Shown here one piece after another: positions 17,007 through 26,373 of a stretch of 64,000 bases of DNA (the first letter of the stretch is position 1; each line of letters starts with the position of its first letter). The notes under the pieces were generated by a model that was not told where the DNA came from, ran no database searches, and saw only the letters and a list, made by a program, of their open reading frames with translations. The DNA is from Antarcticimicrobium sp040365005. GTDB taxonomy: Bacteria; Pseudomonadota; Alphaproteobacteria; Rhodobacterales; Rhodobacteraceae. The stretch covers positions 110,594-174,593 of the forward strand of contig NZ_BAABWV010000011.1 in assembly GCF_040365005.1 (NCBI RefSeq). The letters are read 5' to 3'. The translations under genes and the position numbers were made by a program.

Positions 17007-18191
17007 TTACTCATAAAGACAGTCGCGAAGCGTGATCAGCCCGCGCTGCAACTCATCCTTCGGTGCCACCATGGCGACCCTGACATAACCCTTGCCGGGA
17101 TTGCGCCCGTCCACGTCGCGCGCAAGGTAGGCGCCGGGCAGCACCCGCACCCCGGTTTCAGTCCAAGCCTTGAGCGCCGCCGCCTCGCCGTCCTCAACCG
17201 GCAGCCAGAGGAAAAACCCTGCCTCCGGCCCGGCATAGGCCTGAATCCCGCCGAAGATCTCGTCGGCAATGCGGTATTTCTCCTGGTAGAGCGCGCGGTT
17301 CTCTTCCACATGCGCCTCGTCGGCCCAGACCCTGGCGGCGGCCGCCTGCAACGGCCCGGGCATCGGTGCGCCCGAGTAGGCGCGCAGGGTCTTGATCCGC
17401 TTCAAGCTCTCCGGTCCGCCGGTGACAAGGCCCGAGCGCAGCCCGGGCAGGTTCGACCGTTTGGACAGCGAGTTGAACAGAACGACCCGCTCGGGGTCCG
17501 CCCCCATCTCGGCCGCGACGCTCAGCGCGCCCACCGGCGGCGTGTCGCGGTAGATCTCGGAATAGCATTCGTCGGCGAAGATGCGGAAATCGTGCTTTTC
17601 CGCCAGCGCGATCAGCTCGGCCCAATAGCTGCGATCCGCCACCGCGCCCTGCGGGTTGGCCGGCGAACAGATATAGGCGATCGCGGTGCGATCCAGCAGA
17701 TCCGCCGGCAACGACGCGTAATCCGGCAAATGCCCGGTCTGTTCCGTCGCGGGCAGGAACACCGGCTCGGCCCCCACCGACATCGCCGCGATCATGTAGA
17801 CCTGGTAGAACGGGTTGGGGATCAGCACCGCCGGGCGCTGCCCGTTCTTCTGTTCCGGGCACAATGCCATCGCGGCGTTATACAGCCCCTCGCGGGTGCC
17901 GTTCAGCGCCACAACCTGGGTTTCGGCATCCACCGTCACGCCATAGCGGCGACCGATCCAGGCGGCGATCGCGGCGCGCAGTTCCGGCGAGCCATCGTTG
18001 GGCGGATAGCTGTTGAACTCGGCCGCATGGGCCAGGATCGTCTCGGTCACCCAGGACGGGAACGCGTGCTTGGGCTCACCGATGGTCATATGCACCACAT
18101 CGCCGCCGGGCGCATGGGCGTCCAGCAGCGTCCGCAGACGCGGAAATGCATAGGGCGGCAGGTTCGAAAACCGCTCGGGGAAATCCATCAT
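17007..18191 (-). CDS. Class I/II PLP-dependent aminotransferase (DapC-like)
   Basis: 394 residues, fold type I. The PLP-lysine motif is SLSKRSNLPGLRSG (around residue 240), a signature of the N-succinyl-LL-diaminopimelate aminotransferase subgroup. An N-terminal NLPPYAFPRLRTLLD and SPANPQGAV (cofactor-pocket Asn) also fit. It probably provides the succinyl-diaminopimelate transamination step of lysine and murein synthesis, but other amino acids remain possible. Start taken at ATG 18191 with TTGAGG upstream; a TTG at 18233 would add 14 residues. No other dap gene is in the window. Confidence 0.82.
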   Translation of the reverse strand: MMDFPERFSNLPPYAFPRLRTLLDAHAPGGDVVHMTIGEPKHAFPSWVTETILAHAAEFNSYPPNDGSPELRAAIAAWIGRRYGVTVDAETQVVALNGTREGLYNAAMALCPEQKNGQRPAVLIPNPFYQVYMIAAMSVGAEPVFLPATEQTGHLPDYASLPADLLDRTAIAYICSPANPQGAVADRSYWAELIALAEKHDFRIFADECYSEIYRDTPPVGALSVAAEMGADPERVVLFNSLSKRSNLPGLRSGLVTGGPESLKRIKTLRAYSGAPMPGPLQAAAARVWADEAHVEENRALYQEKYRIADEIFGGIQAYAGPEAGFFLWLPVEDGEAAALKAWTETGVRVLPGAYLARDVDGRNPGKGYVRVAMVAPKDELQRGLITLRDCLYE

Positions 18192-18325
18192 ATGTGCCTC
18201 AAGGTCGGGATCGTAGGCGTCCCGTTTCCCCAAAGGTTACAGGGATGTGCCCGTTTCGTCCAGCCTAAGGCGGGGGGCGTGCCGGGAAATGTGGCAATCA
18301 GGCCGGCACGTATTGATCATCGCGG

Positions 18326-19654
18326 TCAGGCCAGCGCCGCCTCGGCCGCCGCCCCCAGCCGCAACAGCGCCGCCTCGGTCTCGGGAGCGGCCATGATCTG
18401 TACCCCGCAGCCGGGAACCCCGGTCGGCAGGCTCAGCGCGCAAAGCCCCATCAGGTTGCCCACCCGCGTGTTGCGCAGCGTCAGCAGGTTCTCGGTCACG
18501 TAGTACTCCGAGTCGGTCATCAGACGGTCCACCTCGGGCGCAAGGATCGGGGAGGTCGGACAGAGCACCGCATCGAATCCCGCCGTCGCCCGGGCCCAGG
18601 CCGCGCGCGCCGCCTCGAGCTTGCGCCAGGCGGCGACGTAATCGGGGGCCGAGAATTTCGCCCCGGCGCGGAACCTGTCGCGGATCTCGCCGAACATCGC
18701 CTCCGGGTCGGCCTCGATCGCCTCGCGCCACAGCCCATAGGCCTCGCCGGTGTACAGCACTGGCGACAGCCCGTGTGCTTCGACCAGTTCGGGCACCTCC
18801 AGCGGCACGATCTCGGCGCCCGCGTCGCGGAACCGCGCCACAGCCCCGTCAAAGGCGCGGGCGGGCGCCTCGCGCAGATCGTCCATCACCAGCGTCTGCA
18901 ACACCGCCAGCCGCCGCCCGCGCAGCGAGGCGCCGGCCAGGTCGGGCGCGCGCCCGCCCTCCAGCGCCGCCAGCAGCAGCGCTGCATCCTCGACCGAGCG
19001 CGCCAGCGGCCCCACCGTGTCGAACTTCAGGCACAGCGGCACCACACCCTCCAGGCTGAGCCGTCCCGAGGTGGTCTTGAGCCCGACAAGGTCGTTCCAC
19101 GCCGAGGGAATGCGCACCGAGCCGCCGGTGTCAGATCCGATCCCCGCCGAGGCAAGGCCGAACGCCACCGAGGCCGCCGCCCCCGAGGACGACCCCCCCG
19201 GCGCCGCGCCATCGTCGTTCACGTTGGGCGAGGTCGCGGTGATCGGGTTCAACCCCAGCCCGGAAAAAGCCAGTTCGCTCATGTGGGTCTTGCCCAGGCA
19301 GACCAGCCCCATGGCAGTGGCATTGCGCAGCACCGCCGCATCGGCCCCCGGCACCCGCCCCTTGAGCAGGGCCGATCCCGCCTCGGTCACGGTGCCGGCG
19401 CTGTCGAACAGGTCCTTCCAGCTGATCGGCACCCCGTCCAGTGGCGACAACCGCCGCCCGACCTGCGCCCGCGCCTGTGCCGCGCCCGCCTCGGCCAGCG
19501 CCCGGTCCGGGGTGACCCGGGCATAGATGCGATCGCGCTGCGGATGGGCGTCAATCGCGTCCAGATAGGTTTGCGTCAGCGCCACCGGGTCGATCTCGCC
19601 CCGCGCGATGCCGCGCCCCAGATCGCCTGCCGTCATGCTCAGCCAGTCCTGCAT
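18326..19654 (-). CDS. Amidase signature family protein
   Basis: 442 residues with the Ser-cisSer-Lys catalytic set: Lys in GVPISWKDLFD (~residue 75), the glycine/serine-rich GGSSSGAAAS loop (~150), and the nucleophile Ser in GSDTGGSVRIPS (~175). The family hydrolyses carboxylic amides; GatA is one member, but no gatB or gatC adjoins and the C-terminus is unlike GatA, so this is likely a stand-alone amidase. Start ATG 19654 follows AAGGGG. Divergent from the UbiH-like monooxygenase gene, sharing an 84-bp intergenic region. Confidence 0.9.
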   Translation of the reverse strand: MQDWLSMTAGDLGRGIARGEIDPVALTQTYLDAIDAHPQRDRIYARVTPDRALAEAGAAQARAQVGRRLSPLDGVPISWKDLFDSAGTVTEAGSALLKGRVPGADAAVLRNATAMGLVCLGKTHMSELAFSGLGLNPITATSPNVNDDGAAPGGSSSGAAASVAFGLASAGIGSDTGGSVRIPSAWNDLVGLKTTSGRLSLEGVVPLCLKFDTVGPLARSVEDAALLLAALEGGRAPDLAGASLRGRRLAVLQTLVMDDLREAPARAFDGAVARFRDAGAEIVPLEVPELVEAHGLSPVLYTGEAYGLWREAIEADPEAMFGEIRDRFRAGAKFSAPDYVAAWRKLEAARAAWARATAGFDAVLCPTSPILAPEVDRLMTDSEYYVTENLLTLRNTRVGNLMGLCALSLPTGVPGCGVQIMAAPETEAALLRLGAAAEAALA

Positions 19655-19738
19655 CTCATTCCCCTTTTGCCGGTTTTCGCGACGGTAGCGACAGCGCCGC
19701 GCATGGACAATCCCGAACCACCGGCCATATTGCAGGTC

Positions 19739-20962
19739 ATGACGAATGACTCCGATATCCTGATCGTCGGCGGCGGGCTGAACGGCCCCGCGCTGGCCCT
19801 CGCGCTGGCCCAGGCCGGCCAAAGCGTGACCCTGATCGACGCCCTGCCCGGCGCCGCGCGCAAGGACGCCGGCTTTGACGGCCGCGCCTATGCGCTGGCA
19901 CTGGCCTCGCAGCGGCTGCTTGCGGCCACCGGCGTCTGGTCGCGGATCGCCGACGCGGCGCAGCCGATGCTGGACATCAAGGTCACCGATGGCCACGCCG
20001 GCACCGGCCCGTCACCCTTCTTCCTGCATTTCGACCATGACGAGATCGAGGAAGGCCCGATGGGTTACATGGTCGAGGACCGCCACCTGCGCCGCGCCTT
20101 TCTCGAGGCGATGGACGCGGAACCGGGCATCACCCAGGTCGACGGCACCGTGGTGGCCCAGGACACCGGGCCGCAGGGCGCCACTGTCACGCTGGACGAC
20201 GGTCGCACCCTGACCGCCCGTGTCCTGATCGGCTGTGACGGGCGTTCGAGCGGCACCGCCCGGCGCGCCGGCATTACCCGCACCGGCTGGGACTATGGCC
20301 AGACCGGACTGGTCTGCGCCATCGCGCATGAGAAACCGCACCACGGCGTCGCGCATCAGTTCTTCATGCCGCCGGGTCCGCTGGCGATCCTGCCGCTGAC
20401 CGGCAACCGCAGCTCGATCGTCTGGAGCGAGCGGACCGAGACCGCAAAGGCGATCAATGCGCTGAACGATGAGGACTACCTCGCCGTGCTGCGCCCGCGG
20501 TTCGGCGATTTCCTGGGCGAGATCGAGCTGGCCGGCGCCCGCTGGGCCTATCCGTTGGGGCTGACCGTCGCCAACAGCTTCATCGCCGACCGGCTGGCGC
20601 TGGTGGGCGATGCCGCCCATGGCATGCACCCGATCGCCGGACAGGGGCTGAATGCCGGACTGCGCGATGTCGGCGCGCTGGCCGAGGTCCTGGTCCAGGC
20701 CGCCCGGCGCGGCGAGGATATCGGCACCGCCCCGGTGCTGGAGCGCTACCAGCAATGGCGCCGGTTCGACACCGCCACGCTGGCGCTGGCCACCGATGCC
20801 TTCAACAAGCTGTTCTCGAACGACAACCCGCTGCTGCGGCTGGGCCGTGACCTGGGGATGGGGCTGGTCAACGCCGCCCCGGCCCTGCGTCGCGGCTTCC
20901 TGCGCGAGGCGGCGGGCCTGACCGGCGATCTGCCGCGCCTGCTGAAAGGTCAGCCGATCTGA
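19739..20962 (+). CDS. UbiH/UbiF/COQ6-type FAD-dependent monooxygenase
   Basis: 407 residues. The N-terminal FAD dinucleotide motif is ILIVGGGLNGPALA (residues ~6-19), there is a central DG-type segment LIGCDGRSS, and the C-terminal FAD motif GDAAHGMHPIAGQGLNAGLRD is nearly invariant in ubiquinone-ring hydroxylases. It should hydroxylate an aromatic ubiquinone intermediate. Which position (UbiH, UbiF, UbiI or a broad-specificity UbiL-like enzyme) cannot be told. Start at ATG 19739 is the best match to the family; an in-frame ATG lies at 19703. Confidence 0.9.
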   Translation: MTNDSDILIVGGGLNGPALALALAQAGQSVTLIDALPGAARKDAGFDGRAYALALASQRLLAATGVWSRIADAAQPMLDIKVTDGHAGTGPSPFFLHFDHDEIEEGPMGYMVEDRHLRRAFLEAMDAEPGITQVDGTVVAQDTGPQGATVTLDDGRTLTARVLIGCDGRSSGTARRAGITRTGWDYGQTGLVCAIAHEKPHHGVAHQFFMPPGPLAILPLTGNRSSIVWSERTETAKAINALNDEDYLAVLRPRFGDFLGEIELAGARWAYPLGLTVANSFIADRLALVGDAAHGMHPIAGQGLNAGLRDVGALAEVLVQAARRGEDIGTAPVLERYQQWRRFDTATLALATDAFNKLFSNDNPLLRLGRDLGMGLVNAAPALRRGFLREAAGLTGDLPRLLKGQPI

Positions 20963-20976
20963 CGACCGGTGCGCGC

Positions 20977-21183
20977 TCAGTCGAGCTTGCGCGCCTCGTC
21001 GACCAGCATCACCGGGATCCCGTTGCGGATCGGAAAGGCAAGGCCGGCCCCCTTGGAAATCAGCTCCTGCCGCGCGGCATCGTATTCCAGCGTGGCATGG
21101 GTCAACGGGCAGATCAGCGCCTCGAGCATGCGACGGTCAAAGGCGGGATGGTGCGGGTCCGGGGGGGTCTGCGGCTCGGTCAT
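20977..21183 (-). CDS. Trm112 family protein
   Basis: 68-residue UPF0434/Trm112-type protein with the pattern RRMLEALICPLTHATLEY, then LAFPIRNGIPVML. Eukaryotic Trm112 is a zinc-binding activator of methyltransferases; bacterial versions are usually uncharacterised and here retain only one Cys, so zinc binding is doubtful. It overlaps the Lon-N gene upstream by 4 bp (ATGA), within an operon cnoX-lonN-trm112. Confidence 0.9.
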   Translation of the reverse strand: MTEPQTPPDPHHPAFDRRMLEALICPLTHATLEYDAARQELISKGAGLAFPIRNGIPVMLVDEARKLD

Positions 21184-21821
21184 TGCAGGGTTTCCTCGTT
21201 CGATCCGCCACGCATGGAGAATTCGATCAGCGTGACAAGGGTTTCGCGCCGGGTCTCCAGCGATGGCGCCTCCAAGAGGGCCTGCTTGTCCTCGGGGTTG
21301 AAGTCAAGCAGCATCGAAAGCGAATTGATCAGCAATTCCTGTTCGGCTTGCTTCAGGGTCTCCCAGTCGGTCTGAAGCTGACGGGCCGACAGGAACCGCC
21401 CCAAAAGGTCAAGGAACCGCGCCCGGTCAAAGCCCGGATCGCTTTCCTCCTGGCCGAGATCACGGTCGAACCCGTCCCAGGACACCGTGCAGCGGCGATA
21501 GGGGGCAAACCCCTCGACCTCGTTCAGGATGCGATAGCGGCTGATCCCGGTCAGGGTGATCAGGTAGCGCCCGTCCTCGGTTTCCGAGAACTGCGTGACG
21601 CGCCCGGCGCAGCCGATGGCGTGCAGCGCATCCGGCTTGCCCGGCAAGGCACAGGTCTGGATCATCCCGATCAGCCGCTGCGGCGTCTTCAGCGCATCCT
21701 CCAGCATCTGCAGGTAGCGCGGCTCGAACACATGCAACGGCAACCGTGCCCGGGGAAGCAGAAGCGCCCCGGGCAGCGGGAAGACGGGGATCGTGTCCGG
21801 CAGGTCGGCGGCTTGGATCAT
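21180..21821 (-). CDS. LON peptidase N-terminal (substrate-binding) domain protein
   Basis: 213 residues consisting only of a Lon-N domain: IPVFPLPGALLLPRARLPLHVFEPRYLQMLEDAL at residues ~10-45 is the hallmark, with a helical C-terminal half. It lacks the AAA+ and protease domains of Lon and is a stand-alone substrate-recognition module of unknown client. Sandwiched between the thioredoxin-TPR gene (27 bp) and trm112 (4-bp overlap), an association that fits protein quality control. Confidence 0.92.
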   Translation of the reverse strand: MIQAADLPDTIPVFPLPGALLLPRARLPLHVFEPRYLQMLEDALKTPQRLIGMIQTCALPGKPDALHAIGCAGRVTQFSETEDGRYLITLTGISRYRILNEVEGFAPYRRCTVSWDGFDRDLGQEESDPGFDRARFLDLLGRFLSARQLQTDWETLKQAEQELLINSLSMLLDFNPEDKQALLEAPSLETRRETLVTLIEFSMRGGSNEETLQ

Positions 21822-21848
21822 GGCAATGAGACTAGCCCCGGAGCGGGA

Positions 21849-22766
21849 TTAGGCAAATATCATCGAGCTCAGCTTGCGGCGCCCGTTCAGGACCACCGGA
21901 TCATTGGGCTTGAGCGCCTCGAAAATGGTGAACAGTTGCGCCTTGGCCGCGCCGTCATTCCACTCGCGGTCGCGGCGGAACAGTTCGAGCAGCTGCGCCA
22001 CGGCCTCTTCGACGTCACCCTTGGCATGCAGCGCCGTGGCAAGGTCGAAGCGGGCCTGGTGGTTGTTCGGGTCGGCCTCGACCGCCGCCGTCAGCTCGGC
22101 CACCGGGCCGGCATCGGCGGCCTGGCGCGCCAGTTCCAGCTGGGCATGCGCCGCCTCCAGTTCGGGGGCGTGGGAAATCTCGGCCGGGGCCCCGTTCAGC
22201 ACCGCCTCGGCTTGGTCCAGATCGCCGGTGGCGATATGGGCGCGCACCAGCCCGCCATAGGCGCCGGCGTGGTTGGGGTCTTCGCCCAAGATCGCGGCAA
22301 AGGTCTGCGCCGCATCCGCCGCAGCGCCCTGGTCCAGCATTTCCTCGGCGGCCGCCACGGCCTCGTCGAGCCCGCCGCCTGCCTCGCCGCCGGCGGCCTG
22401 GATCACCCGGTCGATGAACGCCTTGATCTCCGAGCCGGGCAGCGCGCCCTGGAACCCGTCGACCGGCTGGCCCTGGAAAAAGGCATAGACGGTCGGGATC
22501 GACTGGATCTGCAACTGGCCGGCCAGCATCTGGGCCTCGTCCACGTTGACCTTGACCATCTTCACCGCGCCGCCGGCGGCTTTCACCGCCTCTTCCAGCA
22601 AGGGGCCCAGCGTCTTGCACGGGCCGCACCAGGGCGCCCAGAAATCGACGATGATCGGCACCTCTTTCGAGGCTTCGATCACGTCGGCCATGAAATTGGC
22701 CTCGCTTGAGTCCTTGATCAGATCGGCGGCGGGTGCCGCCCCGTTACCCGAAAGAATATCCATCAT
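21849..22766 (-). CDS. Thioredoxin-TPR protein (CnoX/YbbN-like co-chaperone)
   Basis: 305 residues: an N-terminal thioredoxin domain with the active site WCGPC at residues 46-50 (in DFWAPWCGPCKTL), then tetratricopeptide-like helices to the end. E. coli CnoX has a degenerate SxxC site and acts as a chaperedoxin with GroEL; here the full CxxC suggests redox activity as well. Heads the operon with the Lon-N and Trm112 genes. Starts MMDIL and MDIL are adjacent and cannot be separated. Confidence 0.9.
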   Translation of the reverse strand: MMDILSGNGAAPAADLIKDSSEANFMADVIEASKEVPIIVDFWAPWCGPCKTLGPLLEEAVKAAGGAVKMVKVNVDEAQMLAGQLQIQSIPTVYAFFQGQPVDGFQGALPGSEIKAFIDRVIQAAGGEAGGGLDEAVAAAEEMLDQGAAADAAQTFAAILGEDPNHAGAYGGLVRAHIATGDLDQAEAVLNGAPAEISHAPELEAAHAQLELARQAADAGPVAELTAAVEADPNNHQARFDLATALHAKGDVEEAVAQLLELFRRDREWNDGAAKAQLFTIFEALKPNDPVVLNGRRKLSSMIFA

Positions 22767-22862
22767 TTCAGCTCTCCGCTGCTTTGTGCTTGCGCCCTAT
22801 ATGAAAGCTATGGGCGCGAAAACCAAGGGGGCGATCCGTCCCGGTCGGATCGGGCACCGCGA

Positions 22863-23651
22863 TCACAGGTCGAAATCGGCCAGAACCGGGGCGTGGTCGC
22901 TGGGCTGCTCCCACCCGCGCACCGCGCGCAGAACCCTGCTGCCATGCGCGGCCCCGGCGATGTCGGGCGTGGCCCAGACGTGATCCAGCCGCCGCCCCTT
23001 GTCGGCCGCGTCCCAGTCGCGGGCGCGGTAGGACCACCAAGAGTACAATTTGCCCTCCGGAATGTCCGATCTGGTGACGTCGACCCATTTGCCGGCTGCC
23101 TGGGTCTCGGCCAATTGTTCGACCTCGACAGGGGTGTGACTTACCACTTTCAGCAGTTTCTTGTGATCCCAGACGTCATCCTCGCGCGGGGCGATGTTCA
23201 GATCGCCCACCAGGATGGATTTTTCGAACTGCTCGTCGCGGAACCAATCGCGCATCCCGGTCAGGTAATCGAGTTTCTGGCCGAACTTCTCGTTCACCGC
23301 GCGGTCCGGCTTGTCGCCGCCCGCAGGCACGTAGAAATTGTGGATCACCACCCCGTTGTCCAGCCGCGCGGCGACGTGGCGGGCGTGGCCCAGACCGGCG
23401 AAATCCATGTCGCCCATGTCCTCGAGCGGCAGTTTCGACAGGATCGCCACGCCGTTGTAGCCCTTTTGCCCGCGCGCGACCATGTGGGTATAGCCCAGCG
23501 CGCGGAACCCCTCGAGCGGGATCTTCTCGACCGGGCTCTTGCATTCTTGCAGGCAGAGGACATCGGGCGCCTCCTCCTCCAGCAACCTGCAGACCAGCCC
23601 CTCGCGCAAGCGGACCGAGTTGATGTTCCAGGTGGCCAGGGTAAAGGGCAT
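22863..23651 (-). CDS. xth: Exodeoxyribonuclease III
   Basis: 262-residue exonuclease/endonuclease/phosphatase-fold enzyme. It starts FTLATWNINSVRLR (metal Asn), then CLQECKSP (metal Glu), NFYVPAGGD, LVGDLNIAPRED and a terminal SDHAPVLADF (catalytic Asp-His). It nicks at abasic sites and degrades 3' ends in base-excision repair. Start ATG 23651 is preceded by GGAGAG. Monocistronic by position. Confidence 0.95.
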   Translation of the reverse strand: MPFTLATWNINSVRLREGLVCRLLEEEAPDVLCLQECKSPVEKIPLEGFRALGYTHMVARGQKGYNGVAILSKLPLEDMGDMDFAGLGHARHVAARLDNGVVIHNFYVPAGGDKPDRAVNEKFGQKLDYLTGMRDWFRDEQFEKSILVGDLNIAPREDDVWDHKKLLKVVSHTPVEVEQLAETQAAGKWVDVTRSDIPEGKLYSWWSYRARDWDAADKGRRLDHVWATPDIAGAAHGSRVLRAVRGWEQPSDHAPVLADFDL

Positions 23652-23738
23652 GGATGTCTCTCCTGTTCGGGTTGGCGGCACGTTATGGCCCCGGCGCCGG
23701 CGTCACAACCGATGTTTGCCCGCGATGCCACCGCAGAC

Positions 23739-23766
23739 AAAAAAAGACCGGGCGCGGGGCCCGGTC
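23739..23766 (-). terminator. Rho-independent terminator (minus strand)
   Basis: GACCGGGC (23746-23753) pairs with GCCCGGTC (23759-23766) over a 5-nt loop, followed on the minus strand by seven T residues (23745-23739). It lies between the CenR-like gene upstream and xth downstream and should separate their transcripts. A further inverted repeat (GCATGTC...GACATGC, ~23783-23804) sits between it and the regulator. Confidence 0.85.
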
Positions 23767-23871
23767 CAGTCCAACAGGGAGGTGCATGTCATGACCCGGA
23801 CATGCGCGGGATAGGTCCAGATAAAAGATGCGAGCGCGGTGCGTCTTTGATTTGGGTCAAGTCCTCTGCCG

Positions 23872-24558
23872 TTATGCCACCAACCGATACCCGCCCGCCT
23901 CGGTCACCAGCAGCCGCGCGTTCGAGGGGTCCGGCTCGATCTTCTGGCGCAGGCGATAGATGTGGGTTTCCAGCGTATGCGTCGTCACCCCGGCGTTATA
24001 ACCCCAGACCTCGTGCAGCAGGATGTCGCGCGGCACGACGCCCTCGCTCGACCGGTAGAGGAACTTGAGGATGTTGGTTTCCTTCTCGGTCAGGCGGATC
24101 TTGCGGTCGTCTTCCGAGATCAGCATCTTCATCGCCGGCTTGAAGGTATAGGGCCCCAGCTGGAACACCGCGTCCTCGGATTGCTCGTGCTGGCGCAGCT
24201 GGGCGCGGATGCGGGCCAGCAGCACCGGGAACTTGAACGGCTTGGCGACATAGTCATTCGCGCCCGCGTCCAGCCCCAGGATGGTATCGGCATCGGTGTC
24301 ATGGCCGGTCAGCATCAGGATCGGCGATTTGACCCCTTGCTTGCGCATCCGGCGGCAAAGCTCGCGCCCGTCGGTGTCTGGCAGGCCGACATCGAGGATG
24401 ATCAGGTCATAGAACGCCTCCTTGGCGCGCTCCATCGCGGCCTGGCCGTCGCCGGCGTCAAAGACGTCGAACTCCTCGGTCATGACAAGCTGTTCGCTCA
24501 ACGCGTCGCGCAGATCCTCGTCATCGTCGACCAGCAGGATCTTCTTCAGTTGGGCCAT
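23872..24558 (-). CDS. cenR: OmpR-type response regulator, CenR-like
   Basis: 228 residues: receiver domain with acidic pocket VDDDED and phospho-acceptor D56 (LIILDVGLPD), switch Thr in LMLTGHD, Lys in AKPFKFP, then an OmpR winged helix ending YRLRQKIEPDPSNARLLVTEAGGYRL. The segment GYNAGVTTHTLETHIYRLRQKIE closely matches what I recall of CenR, an essential envelope-integrity regulator in Caulobacter and Rhodobacter. Its kinase CenK is not in the window. Start ATG 24558, behind GGAGAAACC. If not CenR, it is another close OmpR-family paralogue. Confidence 0.75.
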   Translation of the reverse strand: MAQLKKILLVDDDEDLRDALSEQLVMTEEFDVFDAGDGQAAMERAKEAFYDLIILDVGLPDTDGRELCRRMRKQGVKSPILMLTGHDTDADTILGLDAGANDYVAKPFKFPVLLARIRAQLRQHEQSEDAVFQLGPYTFKPAMKMLISEDDRKIRLTEKETNILKFLYRSSEGVVPRDILLHEVWGYNAGVTTHTLETHIYRLRQKIEPDPSNARLLVTEAGGYRLVA

Positions 24559-24716
24559 CGGGTTTCTCCTCTGCGGTCCCTTCCAGATGCGGGCTAGCGG
24601 CGCGCAAGACAAGCTTTGCTGCAATCCGCTCACGCCGTCGTGTCCCTTTCGCGGCTAATGTTTCACAATCCGACAAAACCCCCTAGATACGAGTCGACGC
24701 TGACCGGGAACCGACC

Positions 24717-25808
24717 ATGAGCCTTCTGCCTGATATCAACGAACTTCTTGCCCGTGCCCGGGCCGATCTGCGCGTGGGCGTGCCCGTGGTCCTGCAGGGA
24801 GAGGACGGCGCCGCCCTGGCCGTCGCGGCCGAAACGCTGACCGACGCGCGGCTGGACGACCTGCGCGCACTGGGCCCGGCGCCGGTGCTCGCGATCACCG
24901 CGCGGCGCGCCACGACCCTCAAGGCGCGCGCCTATGACGGCGACCTGGCGCGGATCGAGATTCCCGCCGAGGCCGACCTCGACTGGATCCGCGCGCTGGC
25001 CGATCCCGCCGACGACCTGATCGCGCCGATGAAAGGCCCGCTGGTCAGCCAGCGCGGTGGCAACGCGGCGCTGCACCGGCTGGCGATCGCGCTGGTCAAA
25101 TCGGCGCGGCTGCTGCCGGCGGTGGTGCTGGTGCCGGTGACGGACGGAACCGGGTTCGCCGCGCAATACGGGCTGACCCGGATCGTGCAGCGGCTTGCGG
25201 TGCCGCACCTGGACGAGCGCAGCCCGATGAACGAGGTGGCGCACGCACGCCTCCCCGTCGAGGCCTCGGAGGCCGGTCGGCTGCATATCTATCGCCCCGA
25301 GGACGGCGCCGAGGAACATTACGCCATCGAGATCGGCCGCCCCGACCGCGCCAAGCCGGTGCTGGCGCGGCTGCATTCGGCCTGTTTCACCGGCGACGTG
25401 CTGGGCAGCCTGAAATGCGATTGCGGCCCGCAACTGCGCGCCGCGCTGGCCCAGATGGGGGCCGAGGGGGCGGGCGTGCTGCTCTATCTCAACCAGGAGG
25501 GGCGCGGCATCGGCCTGGCGAACAAGATGCGGGCCTATTCGCTGCAGGACCAGGGGTTCGACACCGTCGAGGCCAATCACCGCCTGGGGTTCGAGGATGA
25601 CGAACGCGACTTTCGCCTCGGCGCCGATATTCTGCGGGAATTGGGGTTCTCCTCGGTGCGGCTGTTGACCAACAACCCGAAAAAGATCGCGATGATGGAA
25701 AAGACCGGCATCGCCGTGGCCGAGCGGGTGCCGCTCAAGGTCGGAGAAACCGATTACAACCGCGCCTACCTGGCCACCAAGGCAAAGAAATCCGGACACC
25801 TGCTGTGA
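24717..25808 (+). CDS. ribA: GTP cyclohydrolase II with degenerate RibB-like N-terminus
   Basis: 363 residues. The C-terminal ~200 carry GTP cyclohydrolase II features: zinc ligands in HSACFTGDVLGSLKCDCG, YLNQEGRGIGL, and TVEANHRLGF. This opens GTP in the first step of riboflavin synthesis. The N-terminal ~160 residues align with RibB layout (GVPVVLQGED, AAETLT) but lack the acidic DDEDRENEG-type loop, so dihydroxybutanone-phosphate synthase activity is unlikely. RibA proteins with such an inactive extension are common in this group. The following gene overlaps by 4 bp. Confidence 0.9.
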   Translation: MSLLPDINELLARARADLRVGVPVVLQGEDGAALAVAAETLTDARLDDLRALGPAPVLAITARRATTLKARAYDGDLARIEIPAEADLDWIRALADPADDLIAPMKGPLVSQRGGNAALHRLAIALVKSARLLPAVVLVPVTDGTGFAAQYGLTRIVQRLAVPHLDERSPMNEVAHARLPVEASEAGRLHIYRPEDGAEEHYAIEIGRPDRAKPVLARLHSACFTGDVLGSLKCDCGPQLRAALAQMGAEGAGVLLYLNQEGRGIGLANKMRAYSLQDQGFDTVEANHRLGFEDDERDFRLGADILRELGFSSVRLLTNNPKKIAMMEKTGIAVAERVPLKVGETDYNRAYLATKAKKSGHLL

Positions 25809-26305
25809 GTCCGCGCGACCTTGTCCTCACGCCCACGGGGGTGCGGTTTGCCGGGCGCCGCCTGCCCTGTTCCATCGGGCGTGGCGGGATCACCACGGAC
25901 AAGCGCGAGGGCGATGGCGCCACCCCCGCCGGGGTGCACCGGATCGTCGGGATGCTCTACCGGCCCGACCGGATGGCCCGCCCCAACCGCTGGGCGCTGC
26001 CCATCGGTCCGCGTGACCTGTGGTCGGACGACAGCGGCGATGCCTCCTATAACCACTGGGTGCGGGCGCCCTACGGCCCCAGCCACGAGCGGTTGAGGCG
26101 CAGCGATCCGCTGTATGACCTGGTGCTGCTGACCGACTGGAACTGGCCCCGGGCGCAGCCGGGGCGCGGCTCGGCGATCTTCCTGCACCAATGGCGCCGC
26201 CCCGGTTTCCCGACCGAGGGCTGCATCGCCTTTTGCCGCGCCGATCTGCTGTGGCTGGCCGCGCGGGTCCTGCCCGGCACAAGGGTGATCGTCCCCGACC
26301 ATTGA
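25805..26305 (+). CDS. L,D-transpeptidase (YkuD family) protein
   Basis: 166 residues; YkuD fold with the catalytic signature HQWRRPGFPTEGCIAF, in which His precedes Cys in the TEGC motif. The family forms 3-3 murein cross-links or attaches proteins to peptidoglycan. No signal peptide is visible at the GTG start (25805), which overlaps the ribA stop, so export or true periplasmic function is uncertain; this short L,D-transpeptidase-like class is widespread in alphaproteobacteria. Confidence 0.87.
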   Translation: MSPRDLVLTPTGVRFAGRRLPCSIGRGGITTDKREGDGATPAGVHRIVGMLYRPDRMARPNRWALPIGPRDLWSDDSGDASYNHWVRAPYGPSHERLRRSDPLYDLVLLTDWNWPRAQPGRGSAIFLHQWRRPGFPTEGCIAFCRADLLWLAARVLPGTRVIVPDH

Positions 26306-26373
26306 GCGGCCCCGGAAAATTCGAATTTTCCGATCAACTCACTTCAAAGAGATTTGCCGGCTGCGGCCTCAGG

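Noticed and set aside
14004..18503. 1499-codon open frame antisense to ftsK and the aminotransferase gene
   Set aside because: Arg/His/Gln-rich, low-complexity translation without any fold. It mirrors the GC-rich third positions of the real genes on the other strand.
23783..23804. Inverted repeat GCATGTC...GACATGC downstream of the CenR-like gene
   Set aside because: Could be an operator or RNA hairpin, but it lies downstream of a gene, beside a proper terminator and far from any start.
24660..24716. FMN riboswitch upstream of ribA
   Set aside because: Only ~57 bp of simple leader between start and divergent promoter space; no conserved RFN elements.
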